Shown here one piece after another: positions 48,403 to 60,932 of a stretch of DNA of 64,000 nucleotides (within the stretch, counting starts at the first letter, position 1; every line of letters starts with the position of its first letter). The stretch is from the NCBI GenBank assembly GCA_019454045.1, contig SKCR01007817.1, positions 310,001-374,000 on the forward strand, given 5' to 3'. Both the position numbers and the translations under genes were made by a program. Below the pieces are notes generated by a model. That model made no database searches and was not told where the DNA came from. It saw only the letters and a program-made list of their open reading frames with translations. The DNA comes from Zanthoxylum bungeanum (taxonomy: Eukaryota > Streptophyta > Magnoliopsida > Sapindales > Rutaceae).

Positions 48403-48773
48403 TTGGCCAAAGTCAAGCCCTTGTCCTTCGAAGATGTGTTTTAATCACGAGGCTTTGTTCCATATCGGTGTCGTGTCCAAGTTGTGGTTTGTTGGCCAAA
48501 GTCAAGACCACTTCTTGTCCATTGACATTGATTACGAAGCTTCCATGTCAATGGGTCCGCGCTTGACTGGGATCACTAGGTTTGTTGTGCCAAAGCCAAG
48601 GCCTAGTTGATTCAGAGGAAAAAGGTTAGGGTATACATCGATGTATAGGCATATATTAGATATATGTTTGGGACTTGGATGTCCACCTACTGGATCTAGG
48701 AGTTGGATGAGATCCAATTGATCTTCGAGATCTACCTAGTTAATTATCATACAATTTGTTGGCCAAAGTCAAG
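48403..48773 (+). repeat. Spaced TTGGCCAAAGTCAAG repeats
   Basis: The word occurs at 48403-48417, 48492-48506, 48759-48773 and, diverged (TTGTGCCAAAGCCAAG), near 48585-48600. The first three spacings are about 89, 93 and 174 bp, i.e. roughly one, one and two units of a ~90-bp repeat. Confidence 0.7.
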
Positions 48774-49027
48774 ATTGTGTGATATTTAACGGGATCCTAG
48801 CCCACTAGGAAACACGGTTTCCCGAGTACTCGACAGAGGGTTAGAGGCTCGACGAAAAATAGTGGGAGGCAAGTATTGAATTTGCAACATTCGTTCGAAT
48901 ACTCGCTAAACACGCTCATTTTATTTTACTCGTCATATTTATTAAAAGTATTAGTTGGACTAATATTTTATGTTGTTTTAAAGATATATATAGTTGGACT
49001 ATATACAAACTCATTCAATATAGTTAT

Positions 49028-49150
49028 TTTTTATTGGATTATAGTAATCAATATAATTGAATTAAATGATAGTTGATTTTATAATGGGATTATAGTAATC
49101 AATATTAAAATTATAGTTGATTAAATAATTGGATTATTGTAATCATTATA
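49028..49150 (+). repeat. AT-rich tandem repeat
   Basis: Imperfect units with GGATTATAGTAATCAAT followed by ATAGTTGAT, at about 49034, 49086 and 49132; each unit is about 50 bp and diverged. Confidence 0.6.
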
Positions 49151-50559
49151 ATAAATAGTACCTTAATAATTTGATTAAATAGTTGGACTATTAAAATCAA
49201 GTAAAGAATTGAAAGGTTGAATATTTAAAATATATAATCATTGGATTAAATGTTTTAAATGATTTAATTTTCTATTGGGAATTAATAATAGGTTAATTTA
49301 TTTGATAAAATAACTTATTATTACTAAGCCCATAATTAAGCAAATAGTAGAGCATAAAGTCTTTGGAAGATTTATGTGATGATGACTTTAGTGCTTAATT
49401 AATATACTTATAATAAATCTATCTTTAGATTTAAAAGTATTAAAGTTGCAATTAATAATTCTTGGAGAATTAATTGACTATTCTAGTGGAGAAAAAGTCA
49501 AAGTTTGCAATTGGGCATGTTGCACAAGGTGCACATCATTTCGATATTCTAAAACCCAAGGCTTGGCCAAAGGTTTGTGAAATATTGAAAAGGTAATTGA
49601 CATATCCCAAAGTGACTACCATTTGGATATGGAAGACACGAAGGAATTAAAGAAAGGGCGAGGCTCTAACTTTAAAATATTTGTCAAAGTTATGTTCACT
49701 AGTAGTATTAAAATTGGATTTTAAATACTTAGTGTGGTACATAAAATATATGTATTGACGTTCAGAATCCGCTGTGAGCTGGATACTGGCTTCAAGCCGA
49801 GATTTCTCTGCGAATCGGAAACGGGACGAAAGTCGCTGTTTCGACCGTAGATACCTAAGTTTAGAAACTACCCTTTTGGGTATGTATTTAAATTAGGAAC
49901 TGTCATAATGTAACTAGTTTATCTAGAGTCATTATCTCTATATCAGTGTTTAATCCATTGCGGATAAAACCTTTATATTCTAGAACACTAAAGTGTTTCA
50001 ATATATAAAGATGATACTGAGATAAATACATTGGATGTAAATAACATAATTTATATTTTGAATATAAATAAAATCTCAAACATATAAAATGACAAATAAA
50101 TAGCTCAAATTGATTTGATCAATGGAGACTTATTTGTGGCATTGTTGTCTAGGACACAATTAAACAAGACTCGTATATCCACACTTTTATAGAGTGGGTA
50201 CTAGGACTGATTTGACTATTCAAATAAGGTCTGCGAATCTAGTTTATTAGGTTAAAAACCTAAAATACTATTTACTTGGTAATAGTAAAAGGGCCACCGA
50301 TCTGTTAGCCCTATTCATGGTGAAGTAAGTGGGCCCATATCTAGCTAGGCTAGATGTGAACATGAATATTTCGTGACCTTAACGGATGTGACATCACGTT
50401 GCGGTTATGTGTTTCTTTTGAAGAACACAGATCGGAAACTTTAGAGTTTCGACACGAAGTAGACAAACAGATCGGCTATAGTATTATTCCGCCACGGTAA
50501 AACCGTAATGGAAAATACTTAAGCAGTAAGTTTCATATGTAAATGAAAGAGTACGGTAT

Positions 50560-51230
50560 TCTTTCATATGAGGAATCCTCCCGAGACACGTCAGTTAGAC
50601 GGTGTGTCCGAATCAAAAACCGAATTTTTGTTGGACATGATAAGGTTTATCACGAGTCGCTCTGAGCTACTGTTTCCTTCAACAGGATATGTATTAACAG
50701 TGCAAAACTTATTTAGAATAAGGTTCCATATAAATCTCTTTGACAGATATCATATAGGATATGAACAGGGAAGAAACGGGGTTCTCATTCCTGATAATTT
50801 GGGTATGCCAGGCATAGCGTTTGGACGATACCAAACTAAGGACCCAAATTGGATAAAGTGCCAATATAGGTTATCTTAAGGGAAACCTTAAATATAGTAC
50901 TTGTAAATCCCACATGAGAACAATATAATTGTTGCTCACCATGCGGTTTTCCTGAGAGGAATACCGATATGCAGTGGTCAGTGGGAGGATAGTGATACTC
51001 GATGAAAATCGGAGTAATACTGATCTAGGCACGAAGTCCGTAATGGAACACAAACAGTTCATCTATGATGAAACTATACCATTAATCTTCAAATACACAA
51101 GAAACTAGTAGATCGGATAGAGTCAGAAAACAACCTAGGGTATGGGTTTCTGATCTAACCTCATAAAGATGTCAATCTTATGGTGGTGTACCATCCGACT
51201 ACGTTATGAGGAAGTGATACAAGGTATCGA
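50560..51230 (+). pseudogene. Element D integrase C-terminal remnant
   Basis: TRQLDGVSESKTEFLLDMIR (from about 50586) corresponds to the copia integrase segment around the catalytic Glu (usually TPQ-NGVSERRNRTLLDM), with the Glu retained in VSES. RYHIGYEQGRNGVLIP and WIKCQYRL follow, then AVFLREEYRYAVVSGRIVIL-like pieces near 50935-51000 and a basic RRSDRV-type segment near 51115. The zinc-binding and N-terminal core parts are absent or unrecognisable. Stops and frame changes are frequent; no function. Confidence 0.72.
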
Positions 51231-51900
51231 CTCCCTCTTATGGCAAAGTGCCATGAGTCCGAAATGGATTCCATGTATAACAACTATGTTTGGATACTAG
51301 TTGTTGTACCACAAGGCGTTGTGCCTATGGTACATTAAACGTCTTCAAGGAAGACATACATGGAAGGCAACATACCAACGTGCAAACCTAAGGTTTTGAC
51401 GGAAAGGTATCGTTATCAACATTGTGTTAATAACGGTTCAACCTTTTACCTGTTGCCATAGTAAATCCATTTTGAAGATGCTAGCATGATAACTGTATAT
51501 TTCATTTATGAAATTTGTCAGTTACAGATCAAAATCGCTTTCCTGAAAAGGAAACCTTTTGGAGGATATTTACAACATCCTGACGATTTTATATAACCGA
51601 CAAACCAGGTTTGCGGGTTATTCGATCCATGTTTGGATTGATGCAAGCATAAGGTTCTTGGAACTGTCGTTTTGAAATAATCATAATGGTTTATGATTTG
51701 ACTCAAAACGAAATAATTCTTGTGTATATAAGGAGGTTAGTGGGAGAGCGCACTGACAGTGAAATTCCCATAAAACAATTGGTGAAAGCTTGGTTTCATA
51801 AATATTCTTTCATAGAAATTCTCCGTAGAATTCTGGGGAGTAACAACCTTTATTCAAGGAATAAAGATCTACTGGAATAGATTTGGAGTTGTTAACACTC
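51231..51900 (+). pseudogene. Element D reverse transcriptase remnant
   Basis: VRNGFHV/MDSMYNNYVW-type sequence near 51240-51300 and QGVVPM correspond to the RT N-terminus. Near 51520-51590 LQIKIAFLKRKPFGG and YLQHPDDF match the VKTAFLNG / QPEGF region. From 51686 LTQNEIILVYIRRLVGER is the segment just before the active site, but it continues directly into EIPIKQLVKAWFHKYSF, which normally lies just after it: the block of about 15 residues containing YVDD is missing (junction near 51750). The enzyme cannot be active. Confidence 0.72.
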
Positions 51901-52119
51901 TCTGAGAAATTGTACATTTAAAATGTACTTGTATTGGTGTCTCATATGCTTTGAGCATATGGAGTCACAATCGGGTCAATCCTAGTGATAGTCACTGGAT
52001 TGAAGTTAAGAACATCTGTTAGTATCTCTGAGAACTAAAGATGTTATCTTAAACTATGGAGAAGGAGAACTTGAAGTGACTGGGATCACCACTGCAAGTT
52101 TCCAAACGATTAAATACTA

Positions 52120-52510
52120 CGGTACTATAAAGTTTGAATAAACAGGGACAGTGAGCTGGAAATCTTCCTAGCAAGATAACTGTTGCCGAATAAACAACAA
52201 ATGCGGATCATTGCTGCAGCTGAGGCAGCAATAGAAGACCATCTGGGTCGAAATAAATCTAATAAGATTAGATAAAGTTCTGTTAGCAGCTGAGCTAGGC
52301 GTCAGCATAGGCTAAGGAATTAAAGGTCTCATCGACGATCCAGATATATACTTCTGTATCATCTGATTCGTTCGGATCATACATCGTGGCGATGTGATGA
52401 TCGTGTAAATCGCGTCAGACGATAATTAAGCAAATCCGCTGACGAAAACCTTTCCTCAGCAATTTGAGCGAATTGTACATAGTTCGAGTGTAGGACACTT
52501 GAGTGACTCG
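52120..52510 (+). pseudogene. Element D RNase H remnant
   Basis: GELEIFLAR-like sequence near 52150 corresponds to the SWKSSKQ segment, IAAAEAA near 52206-52240 to the EYIAASEA segment, and NPLTKTFPQQFERIVHS-like sequence near 52432-52490 to the copia C-terminus. Many stops. The region between 51900 and 52120 is similarly decayed. Confidence 0.65.
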
Positions 52511-52516
52511 CTACGT

Positions 52517-52530
52517 GCCAAGTGGGAGAT
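52517..52530 (+). other. Element D polypurine tract
   Basis: GCCAAGTGGGAGAT directly before the TG of the 3' LTR; the plus-strand primer is intact although pol is not. Confidence 0.85.
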
Positions 52531-54577
52531 TGTTGGATAATATGACCCATAGCGTCACTATTTGCACAGATCATTGTGTTGTTGTAGCAAATTAACTATG
52601 TAATAAGGAAATTGCACTCTCATCGTTTGTGATTAGATCACCATAGATATATAAATGAAGAGAGGTCCCTATGATTAGTTCCTGGATTGAGATGATATGA
52701 GACAGTATCAGTCCACGAAGGATTAATCATTAAATATCCCTAGCCGTAGTATTATCGAGACTGGACATCGATAATGCGGAATAGGCTAGTATTGCACTTG
52801 TGCGCGTTGTGAGGGCACAACGGCATAGTTCTCATATATAAGTATTGGATACTTGTGCAAGTGCGATAGGAGGTCGTGTTTCAACGATGGTACGGGAAAC
52901 AGCTTCGCTCTGGATAGACCCTTCGGAATCCCATTGGTATTATGACTAGGTGTCTATGGGAGGCCGAAATCAAGGTAGGTGTGTATAGTCTTAACCTGAG
53001 ACTTGCATCGCTAATACTTACGACAATCGGTAAACTTTGGTTTTGGTGGTGGGGGATCTTAACTGGTTCTGTGTTCACCTCTTCTGGGTTTATCAGAGAA
53101 TCGTAGTGTATTGGATGTGATGTCAAGACGGAAGTGTCACTCCAGTCGTAATGGAGATGATGTCACGCAGGATACGGTATTAGTGCTCTTAAAGTGATGC
53201 GCATCCAATCGTGATATTATGGCCAGGTCATGAATATCCGATTATAGAGACTAGTTACCAGACATCCGATATGTGTTTCGGACGGGGCAGACACTTATCC
53301 AGCCCCAGCCCTAGCACGTGATTATCCGATACTGGGCCGATATGCACAATACAATTAGTATACTACGCTTGATACAGATCTAGATATTCTTTGATGAATA
53401 TGTCCGGAGAACTTGGGAAGACTTGGTGCTTTGCTAGGAGTCGACCTTGTCTCGTAAATCGGTAGAACGTAGTACTTGGTACGTACGTGATTCGGACACT
53501 CCGACAACCGTATTTACTGCCAGATTATCCGGGGATCTCATGGGTCGCTTCCCGATAATCCACCGATGACGCACAACTCGCACTCTTGAATAATCTGGGA
53601 TTATAAAGAAGAGAGAGAAAAATTAATCTAGGATTAATAACGGAGATATTTTATCCGGGATAAAATGTCGTCTAAAGAGAGAGAACGATTAATTCGGAAT
53701 TAATCGATGTATTAATATATTCGATATATTAGACGAAATTAGATTTCGACGCGGAATTAAAATTAGATTTTAATTCGGGCAAACGAGTTAATTTAGAATT
53801 AATTCGTTAGCGACGTAAATAATAATTTCGGTAGCCGCAATTATTCGATTGAATTAACGTCGCGACGTAAGCTCGGTATTTCGGAAATATCGAACCCGAA
53901 CGCGTGAGTGCACGTGGGCCCACTTTCATTTGGAAACGTGTGGGGCCCACATGACACATGTCATTCTAATGCTTTGCATGTAGATAGTGTACAATGCACT
54001 CAATGTTATTGCATGTAGATAGTGTACATTGCACTCAATATCAATGCATGGAAATTGAGTGTTTGACACTCTAAGCCATTGCATGTTTTGTGTCATAATT
54101 TTATTATTAATTTAATGAATATTATGGCATAAATATAAATTGATTTTTGGTAAATCATTTTGAATAACAACACAAAACTTCTTCTCTCTCAATTTCTCTC
54201 TTCTCCTCACGCCAAACACAAAGTGTGGACTGTTTTCTTGACTGGTTTGGGCGTGACAATAGGGAAGCAAGAGTTGGGTTTTCATGGTGAAAACCGCAAG
54301 TGCTAGCACACTACGAGTCTTGCGAAGGTGGTAGGGAGGTTCACCCATGAGGCGGGACTCATCCGACGGAGTTTGGAGCTTCGTTTTGAGACCCGAAACT
54401 GCCAAGACAGTGAGCATGGACTGCTGCAGTGGGCTTACAAAGGCAGTACGTTTTTGGGCATGATTCATCTTCAAATCGACATAACCGATCAATGTAAGTA
54501 TTCCGCTATCTTCGTTGATGTATTCACGCATTATTTCATGTCTTGATTTGATCTTGGGACCTTAGAATAAACCAACA
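52531..54577 (+). repeat. Element D 3' LTR (2047 bp)
   Basis: Same length as the 5' LTR with a constant 8052-bp offset over its whole length, so no indels. One substitution was seen by eye (52580). Ends AAACCAACA followed by the GTGAT target duplication. Confidence 0.95.
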
Positions 54578-54582
54578 GTGAT

Positions 54583-54735
54583 ATTATTTTGACCTGCAAA
54601 ACTAACCCAAAACACATCAATTCGCTCATAAAGGTCGATATCACAATAAAATATTAAGATAAAGGGTGGAAAATAATTATATTTTAACTGCTCAAAATAG
54701 GTTGAAGGCTATATCACCCGTGATGTGGAGTACCA
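54583..54735. other. Right flank of element D insertion
   Basis: Non-coding. With the element and one GTGAT removed it continues the sequence ending at 44478. No feature recognised. Confidence 0.5.
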
Positions 54736-56386
54736 ACACCAGCCTCCAGAAGTAATTGGAGCAGATGGACTTGACCTCTCTAGGGTGAGGAACTCATGAC
54801 CACCCAACGGCTCCTTAACTCAGACCAACCTTTTAAGGGCATTCGATGACGTGGCTAGCAGAGACCCACCATCAGATGATCACCCTCAGAGCCGCCAGAA
54901 GACTAACCATTTCCTTCCGGAGGACCCAACATGACAAGTCGGCTCCACTATGCGTAAAGATATAGAAGATTTGTAAGAGCCAATTCTCTCCAACCTACTT
55001 GGAGTGAGGCTACCGGTCAGGAAGAGTCGAGCCGTGACAATTTCAGACACTCATTTCTTGGAGACCATCACTTCTGTAGAGTTCCATGGACATTTATCCC
55101 CCATACATGAGGCTATATGATGGATCCACTAATCTAGATGATCACGTCATCCATTACAAGTATAAGATGAGGTCAACGGCCATGACTCCGTACCAATAAG
55201 AGGTTGGAATGTATAGAGGATTTAGAGAGACGCTGGCAGGCTCAGCCCTTACTTAGTTCATTAACCTCCATATTGGTCTATTGGATCATACCAAAAGTTG
55301 GCAGACAAGTTCGTGAAACACTTTGCAAGCTCTTGCAAGCTTGCGAAGACACAGACGACCTCAACGAAATCCAACAATGGAAAAGAGAATCTCTACGAAA
55401 ATAATGTTGCGAGTTCCACCGATACTATGGGCACATGACATCCAATTACCTCGCCCTAAGGTTGGAGGTCTTGGAGCTGCTAAACAGAGGGTATCTGAAA
55501 GACTTGCTTACGGAGAAAGACAAGGTTACATTGACTTGAAGGGATTAGAGAGGCGATTGAGAAGATGGCCCCTCACCACCACCTCCAATTAACAACACCG
55601 TGAACCTTATCTCAGACGGATCAAACATCAGTGGCGTCTCATACTTAGCCGTAAAGCGACAAGTGAGGGAAGCCACGGTTGGACCATCCCAGCCTACAAA
55701 GTCGCTCAGAGATGTGTGTACCAATATGATCATCGAAATAACCGATAAGAGGAGTTCAGGTTTGGCAAACCCTTATCACGATGCCCTAGCGATCTTGTTA
55801 CAGGTAACTAAATTTATAATCAAGCGAGTGCTAGTAGACATCGGCTGTTTAGCCAACATAATCTTCACCACAGCTCTTGTAGACATAGACGTAGAGTTAG
55901 AAAAAATCACACGGTGGTCAATAGTACTGATCAGATACAATAAGGAGTAGAAGTTTACATTGGGAGAGTCTCACTCTCAGCTGGAGGGGTGAATAAACTG
56001 ACAATGTTTCTGGCCTTGGATTGCCCATCAGCCTATAACTTGATCGTCGGCCGCCTGTGGATTCATGACATCAGAACAGTCTCATCCACCTTTCCACAAA
56101 GTGTTGAAGTTCCTTACTAGGTAGGGCATATAGGAGATCAACAGGCCTAAAGGAGTTGCTACCAGATGACCTTGAAGACCAAGCCTGTTTCAGCATGGCA
56201 ATTACAGAACGGGCCTCGAAGAGCTGAGCTGGATCAACCCAATATTGAAGAAGTCGATGAGGTTCAGATCCACCCTAACTGGCAGACTACAAGTCCCAAA
56301 TTGTGGCCCAGTTGAGCCAAAGCTACGCGCAGAACTAATCAAATTCCTCATGGAGCGACACGACTTATTCACTTGGTCACATGAAG
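54736..56386 (+). pseudogene. Ty3/gypsy Tat-like gag-protease and start of RT, broken
   Basis: Gag pieces: a PHT-RLYDGSTNLDDHVIHYKYKM-type segment near 55100-55180 and QLADKFVKHFASS near 55290-55330 are the retrotransposon gag core of Tat/Ogre-like gypsy elements. RYYGHMTSNYLALRLEVLEL (near 55420) corresponds to the gag zinc-finger segment YGH-T-DC..L. Protease: PPINNTVNLISDGSNISGVS (near 55575) and VLVDIGCLANIIF (near 55830), with D-I-G in place of D-T-G. LIKFLMERHDLFTWSHEVLG (56329-56388) is the start of pol. Multiple stops and frame changes. The sequence ends abruptly where a minus-strand copia A LTR begins at 56387. Confidence 0.75.
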
Positions 56387-58310
56387 TGTTGGGTTTTTTT
56401 TGGCGGATTATCCGGGTAACGCAGCGGAATGCGGGAAAATCAAATTTTCTGATTTCTTTAATTTTTCGTGGGTAATTAAAATAAAAAAATTTATTTTAAT
56501 CACTCAATACTCAAAAACAGAATATTTAACCCAGAAATCACAATTTCAGTAAATTACCGTAAAGCCCCAAAACTTTCAATTTTAATCATTTTAGTCATAA
56601 GTTGTTCAAAACAAGCTTAGGTGAATTCCAATCACAAAAAAAAAATGATTTGTACATCAAATATACATGAAAATAAAATTCTAAAATTTTTTTCCAGATT
56701 TTTCAATAATTACCGAAAGGTCCCAATAGTTTATATTTTGATCATTTTAGTCCTAATTTGTCAAATATAAGATTACATGATATTCAATCACTACCAAAAT
56801 AATTTGTACATCTTATATATAGTAAAATACAACCCAAAATTTTTTTCCAGAATTTTTCCAAATTGTCGTGAGGTCCCAATACTTTACATTTTGATCATTT
56901 TGGTCCTAATTTTGTCAAAACAAGCTTAGATGATTTTCAATCAACACCAAAATGATTTGTATATCTTATATACATCAAAATACAATTTATATATATATAT
57001 ATGAAAAGCCCCAATTTTGGTTTAGGTTAGAAACCATAATTCTTCAATTAATCAAATTAACCAAAATTAACACAATCCAACACTTTAATCAAATCTCTAC
57101 AACACCAAAAAAGTCTCACCACTTTGAAAAAACTTAAGAAAAATTCTAGGTCATCATTGAGTGGCCTAAAAACTCTAGAATGGAAACCAAGTCATCTAAT
57201 GACCAAAAGCAATAGAAATAATTTTCTACAAAAGGAAATGATGAAAATACCTTGATTTCCAAGCTTTTCTTCAAGTTTCAAGCTTAAAGACTTGTGTTTT
57301 TTTCTCAACTTCCTCTCTGGTATTTCTTGGAGGCTTAAACTTATGAAAGCATAAAATGAAACAAAAATTTTATATACCCACACACTAAGGCCGAAACCAT
57401 ATGGGCAAAATTGTCATTTTGTTTCAATTTTATATCATTAAATAAAAGCTTAAGTTACTTGTTCAAGTTGTCTACTACAACTTTAAATATTTTCCAACAA
57501 GTGCACCAATCAAATTAATCCACTTTCTAACTTAATTATGATATAGATAATTTATATTTAATTATTCTAATTATTTAATAATTAAATAATTAGATAATTA
57601 CTTAATACAAATATCTAAATATATGTATCATATTTACTTTAAATAGTCCATAATACATATATTTGTAACATATGTCAAATATTTTATTTGAAAAATAATT
57701 AATGTGTATTTAATAAAATCATGTATTAAATCCAAATACACAGTAATTAGGAAGTGATCGAAAAAGCCTTAAGCATGTATCTTTTCGTTTAACTATTAAA
57801 CGATTTATAAATAATCAATATTATTTATAAATGTTTCCCTAGTGCTCTACAAGTATGTTTCATTAGTGAGACTCTCTAGATTCAGGTATATCCGTCATGA
57901 AATCTAATTTCGTGTCCATAATCTACCCACCCATAAATTATGACAACCACAGATAAACTCGCTGAACCATACAGGTCGAGGTCATCGCATACGTATAATC
58001 CCTCCGTCACAGGTATCTGAATTATCCCAGAGATATAGATAAAACGTCAAATCTCTATAAGTCTAATCTTGTCGACGTATCTATTAGAAATCTCTTAAAT
58101 AACACTTACAACTTACTTCTACAGTGTACTATGGGCCCATGGATTTAACAGATTGATAATTACATATTGAACACCTATGCTCTGTACACAGAACTAACAG
58201 ATCCTATTTTGATACACACAGTATATCCTGAGGATCAGTCCACACCTAACGAACAGGCGGAGGTCTGATCTAAATAGATCGGTGACATGATTGCCATCAA
58301 AGTGTAGAGG
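56387..58310 (-). repeat. copia A LTR, minus strand, second part
   Basis: Aligns in reverse to 5133-7059 through its whole length. Terminus TGTTGGGTT at 56387 is the reverse complement of the LTR's 3' end. It interrupts the Tat-like pol (preceding bases TGAAG). The other side is cut at 58310 by a minus-strand Athila/Tat-like LTR, at LTR position about 500. Confidence 0.85.
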
Positions 58311-59609
58311 TGTCGCGATATTGCATATCGTACTGCAAGCGTACGATGTCAAGTTTTAGTAAAGATGAGTGAAAGAGTATCGAACCCACAGGGATTGTAT
58401 TCAACTCACACTAAGTACTATAATTAATAAACCTAACTTTATTTAGAAAATAATTAAATTGAAATTAAAAACAAAAGAAATAATATATTAAAACGTTAAT
58501 GAAGATATTCCAATGGATAGAGAGATTCTAGAGTCTGATTTCACCTATCTATCCCATATGTATTTGTCATGCCAATCAATCCTTATTCAGTTGCATTGTT
58601 TATAAGTCAAGAATCGTAAAGTATTTCACTCTCTCTCCCGAGAAACAGTGAAAAGATTATTAATTAAAGACTTCGATATCCCTATAAAAATATATTAATC
58701 AACAACTCATTACGCTTTGTGATTCTTTATTAACGACTTCAAAGGAACTATAGATTCTCCCGAACTCTATAAAACTCCTAGGTTATATTCTCTAGATCTT
58801 ATTCAAAATCCCTCTCTCCCGAACGATAGATTCTAAACATTCATCATCTCAATTTAGGGCCAACAAACAAGAAGCATTAAACATAAGAGAATATAAATAA
58901 ACTTAATTATAACTTCATAAAAATCAAACTGGCAATCAATACATAGGTTCAAGCATTGGCTACATCATCCTCTAGAATTATGGAGTTAGTTCATGACTAA
59001 AGGTAAAAACAATAAGATCATGGTCATGAATCTAATAGAAATCATTAGAGTTAAAGCAAGAAACTAGATGTTAAACCCCGAATCAAATCCATTCGTCTTC
59101 GGACGTCACTGCCTTTGTCTCCTCTTGTCGCTCTTCAATCTTCCTCCTTGGATCTCTCTAAAATATGTGTTTTGAGTCTTTTTGTTGTGTATTAGCCTCC
59201 TCTTTCAGGGTTTTGGATGAGCCTCTATATTTATAGGAAAGTCTTGGAGTCATTGTGCATGAAAAACCTTAAAAATTGATGATTCTAGAGGTCTAATGCA
59301 GAGCCGTGGTGCCGGAAAGTGGCATCACGGTGTCGAACTCTCGGTAATTTTATATGGCACTAAACTGAAGGTGCATCGCGACGCAAGGCAAAATTTCAAT
59401 ATGTTGATTTCTGTATTTTTCGCTTTTCCCGCGTGCTTCCGATGCGTCCGTAGGGTCCCAAAATAATTCAAATTGCTCCAATATCCATGTTCCAATGCTT
59501 CCTACAAATAAATCATAAAAGAAACTACAAAAGACATTAAATGACACGAAACATAACAAAATAGTAAGCTAAGAATGCATGAATAAGTGGGTATAAACCG
59601 CACTTATCA
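58311..59609 (-). repeat. Athila/Tat-like gypsy LTR (1299 bp), minus strand
   Basis: On the minus strand it starts TGATAAGTGCGG and ends ATATCGCGACA. Start and polypurine tract fit the Athila/Tat lineage, whose LTRs typically begin TGATAAGTG after an AAGTTTGGGGG tract. The plus-strand word TATCGAACCCACAGGGATTG near 58378 is a widespread element of such LTRs. Candidate TATA box on the minus strand at 59228-59235. Confidence 0.75.
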
Positions 59610-59627
59610 AACCCCCCCAAACTTAAG
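59610..59627 (-). other. Polypurine tract of the Athila/Tat-like element
   Basis: Minus strand reads CTTAAGTTTGGGGGGGTT directly before the LTR, so 58311-59609 is the 3' LTR and the internal region lies to the right. Confidence 0.8.
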
Positions 59628-60932
59628 ATTTTGCAATCCCGAGCAAAAGACTAAATAAAAACTAAATCAACATAAACTAACTAAAATAAAATAAAAAATT
59701 AACTAGGCCACTTTCGTATGGATCACGATTGCATTTAGCGTATGCAACAAGCTTTTAAACCCCTAGGCGACCCCAATGGACGAGTTATAGTCTTGTGAGG
59801 ACTTACGGTGACGACACCCACAAACGTCATCCACACACTTGCAATTATGCAAAAAATAATAAAATAAAATAGTTCTGATGGTATGCTTATCAATGAAATC
59901 AGAGAACCTTCAAATTACACAATGCAACTTAAATCCAAATTCTTGAATAAATCATCTAAGCTAGACTCACACTATGTGTGTGTAAAGGTTTGGTCATAGC
60001 TCGACTCATAAGTAAGCCAACTCGATGATTTCTTCTCGAAAATTGGGATCTGATGGGTCAAACCAACCTAGATATCTCAAAAGTACTATGTATTATCTAT
60101 TTCTGTGCTTATTATGGTATGCTTTTTCATTGTTTTTTCTTTTTTTATTTTTTCAACACACCTACCCTTTAAGGTAGCATTTCTCCTCATGGTGGTCCTA
60201 ACACTCACCCATGGGTAGCTTCATGCTTATCGGTTATAGATGGTTTAACTTTTTCTTTTTTATTTTTTTCTTACTTTCATTCTTTTGTTTTGTTTCTGAA
60301 CCATACCATACATCATAACACTAGCAAATCAAGATAGACATCTAAGCAAACGATCATTCATCAGCAAACAATTTCTTCAACTAGTCACTTTGCAAACTAC
60401 CTAGGTTCCTACTGCTAAAAACCTATTATTAAGTGCTTACGAGTCTAACCTAGATCATCTACTCAAGGCATCAGATAAAAATCAATTGAGAACTTATCAT
60501 TTCTAAGATTTCATTTGTAGCAAACAAAATTCATCATTAGACTTATGTTTTACTATAAAAAACATAAAAATAAAAAACAATAATAATAATAATAATAATA
60601 ATAAATATTCTTTTTTTATAGCAGGAACTATCACTATATGCACACACCCCTAAACTTAAAACTTGTATTATCCTCAATGTAAGATAAACATAAAGAAACA
60701 AAAGTAAGGAACAACACTACCGTGCATAGAGTTGATCAGGCTCCTGCTGGTCAGAATTTGATTGTGCAGGTTGTGTGGGTTGTGCTACCTGCATAAATAA
60801 CATGCAAATAATGAACAAGTAATTAGTACATAATAAAATAATATAAAGTGACAAAAATAAAAAAAATAAACAAATGCAAATGCAAGGGTTGCCTCCCTGC
60901 TAGGCTAAGTTTAACGTCTTCAGCCAGACGTA
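59628..60932 (-). other. Internal 3' region of the Athila/Tat-like element
   Basis: Non-coding, with no pol resemblance, as usual for the long 3' untranslated part of these elements. Contains a (AAT)n microsatellite at 60579-60605. It is interrupted at 60933 by a plus-strand copia A LTR. Confidence 0.55.
60579..60605. repeat. (AAT)n microsatellite
   Basis: About nine uninterrupted AAT units. Confidence 0.9.

Larger units (their letters stand above)
46526..50559 (+). other. Element D primer-binding site and long non-coding leader
   Basis: TGGCATCATGAGC at 46527-46539 is a variant of the TGGTATCAGAGC primer site. No coding resemblance in the next 4 kb, where gag should be. It holds three repeat systems: TTGGCCGAAT-type words at 46710, 46865, 47006 and 47148; GGCCAAAGTCAAG-type words at 48403-48773; and an AT-rich array of GGATTATAGTAATCA units around 49030-49150. 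CTATATATATGAGG near 48086 could be an internal TATA element. Confidence 0.65.
44479..54577 (+). mobile_element. Copia-type element D, complete, young, non-autonomous
   Basis: Two LTRs of exactly 2047 bp bound a 6005-bp internal region, and perfect 5-bp duplications GTGAT flank the whole (44474-44478 and 54578-54582). The only LTR difference seen by eye is A at 44528 versus T at 52580. A tRNA-Met-like primer-binding site follows the 5' LTR and a polypurine tract precedes the 3' LTR. Despite this youth no frame in the internal region exceeds about 100 codons: pol remnants (50560-52510) are full of stops and lack the RT active site, and no gag is recognised. It must have been moved by proteins of another element. 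Confidence 0.93.
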
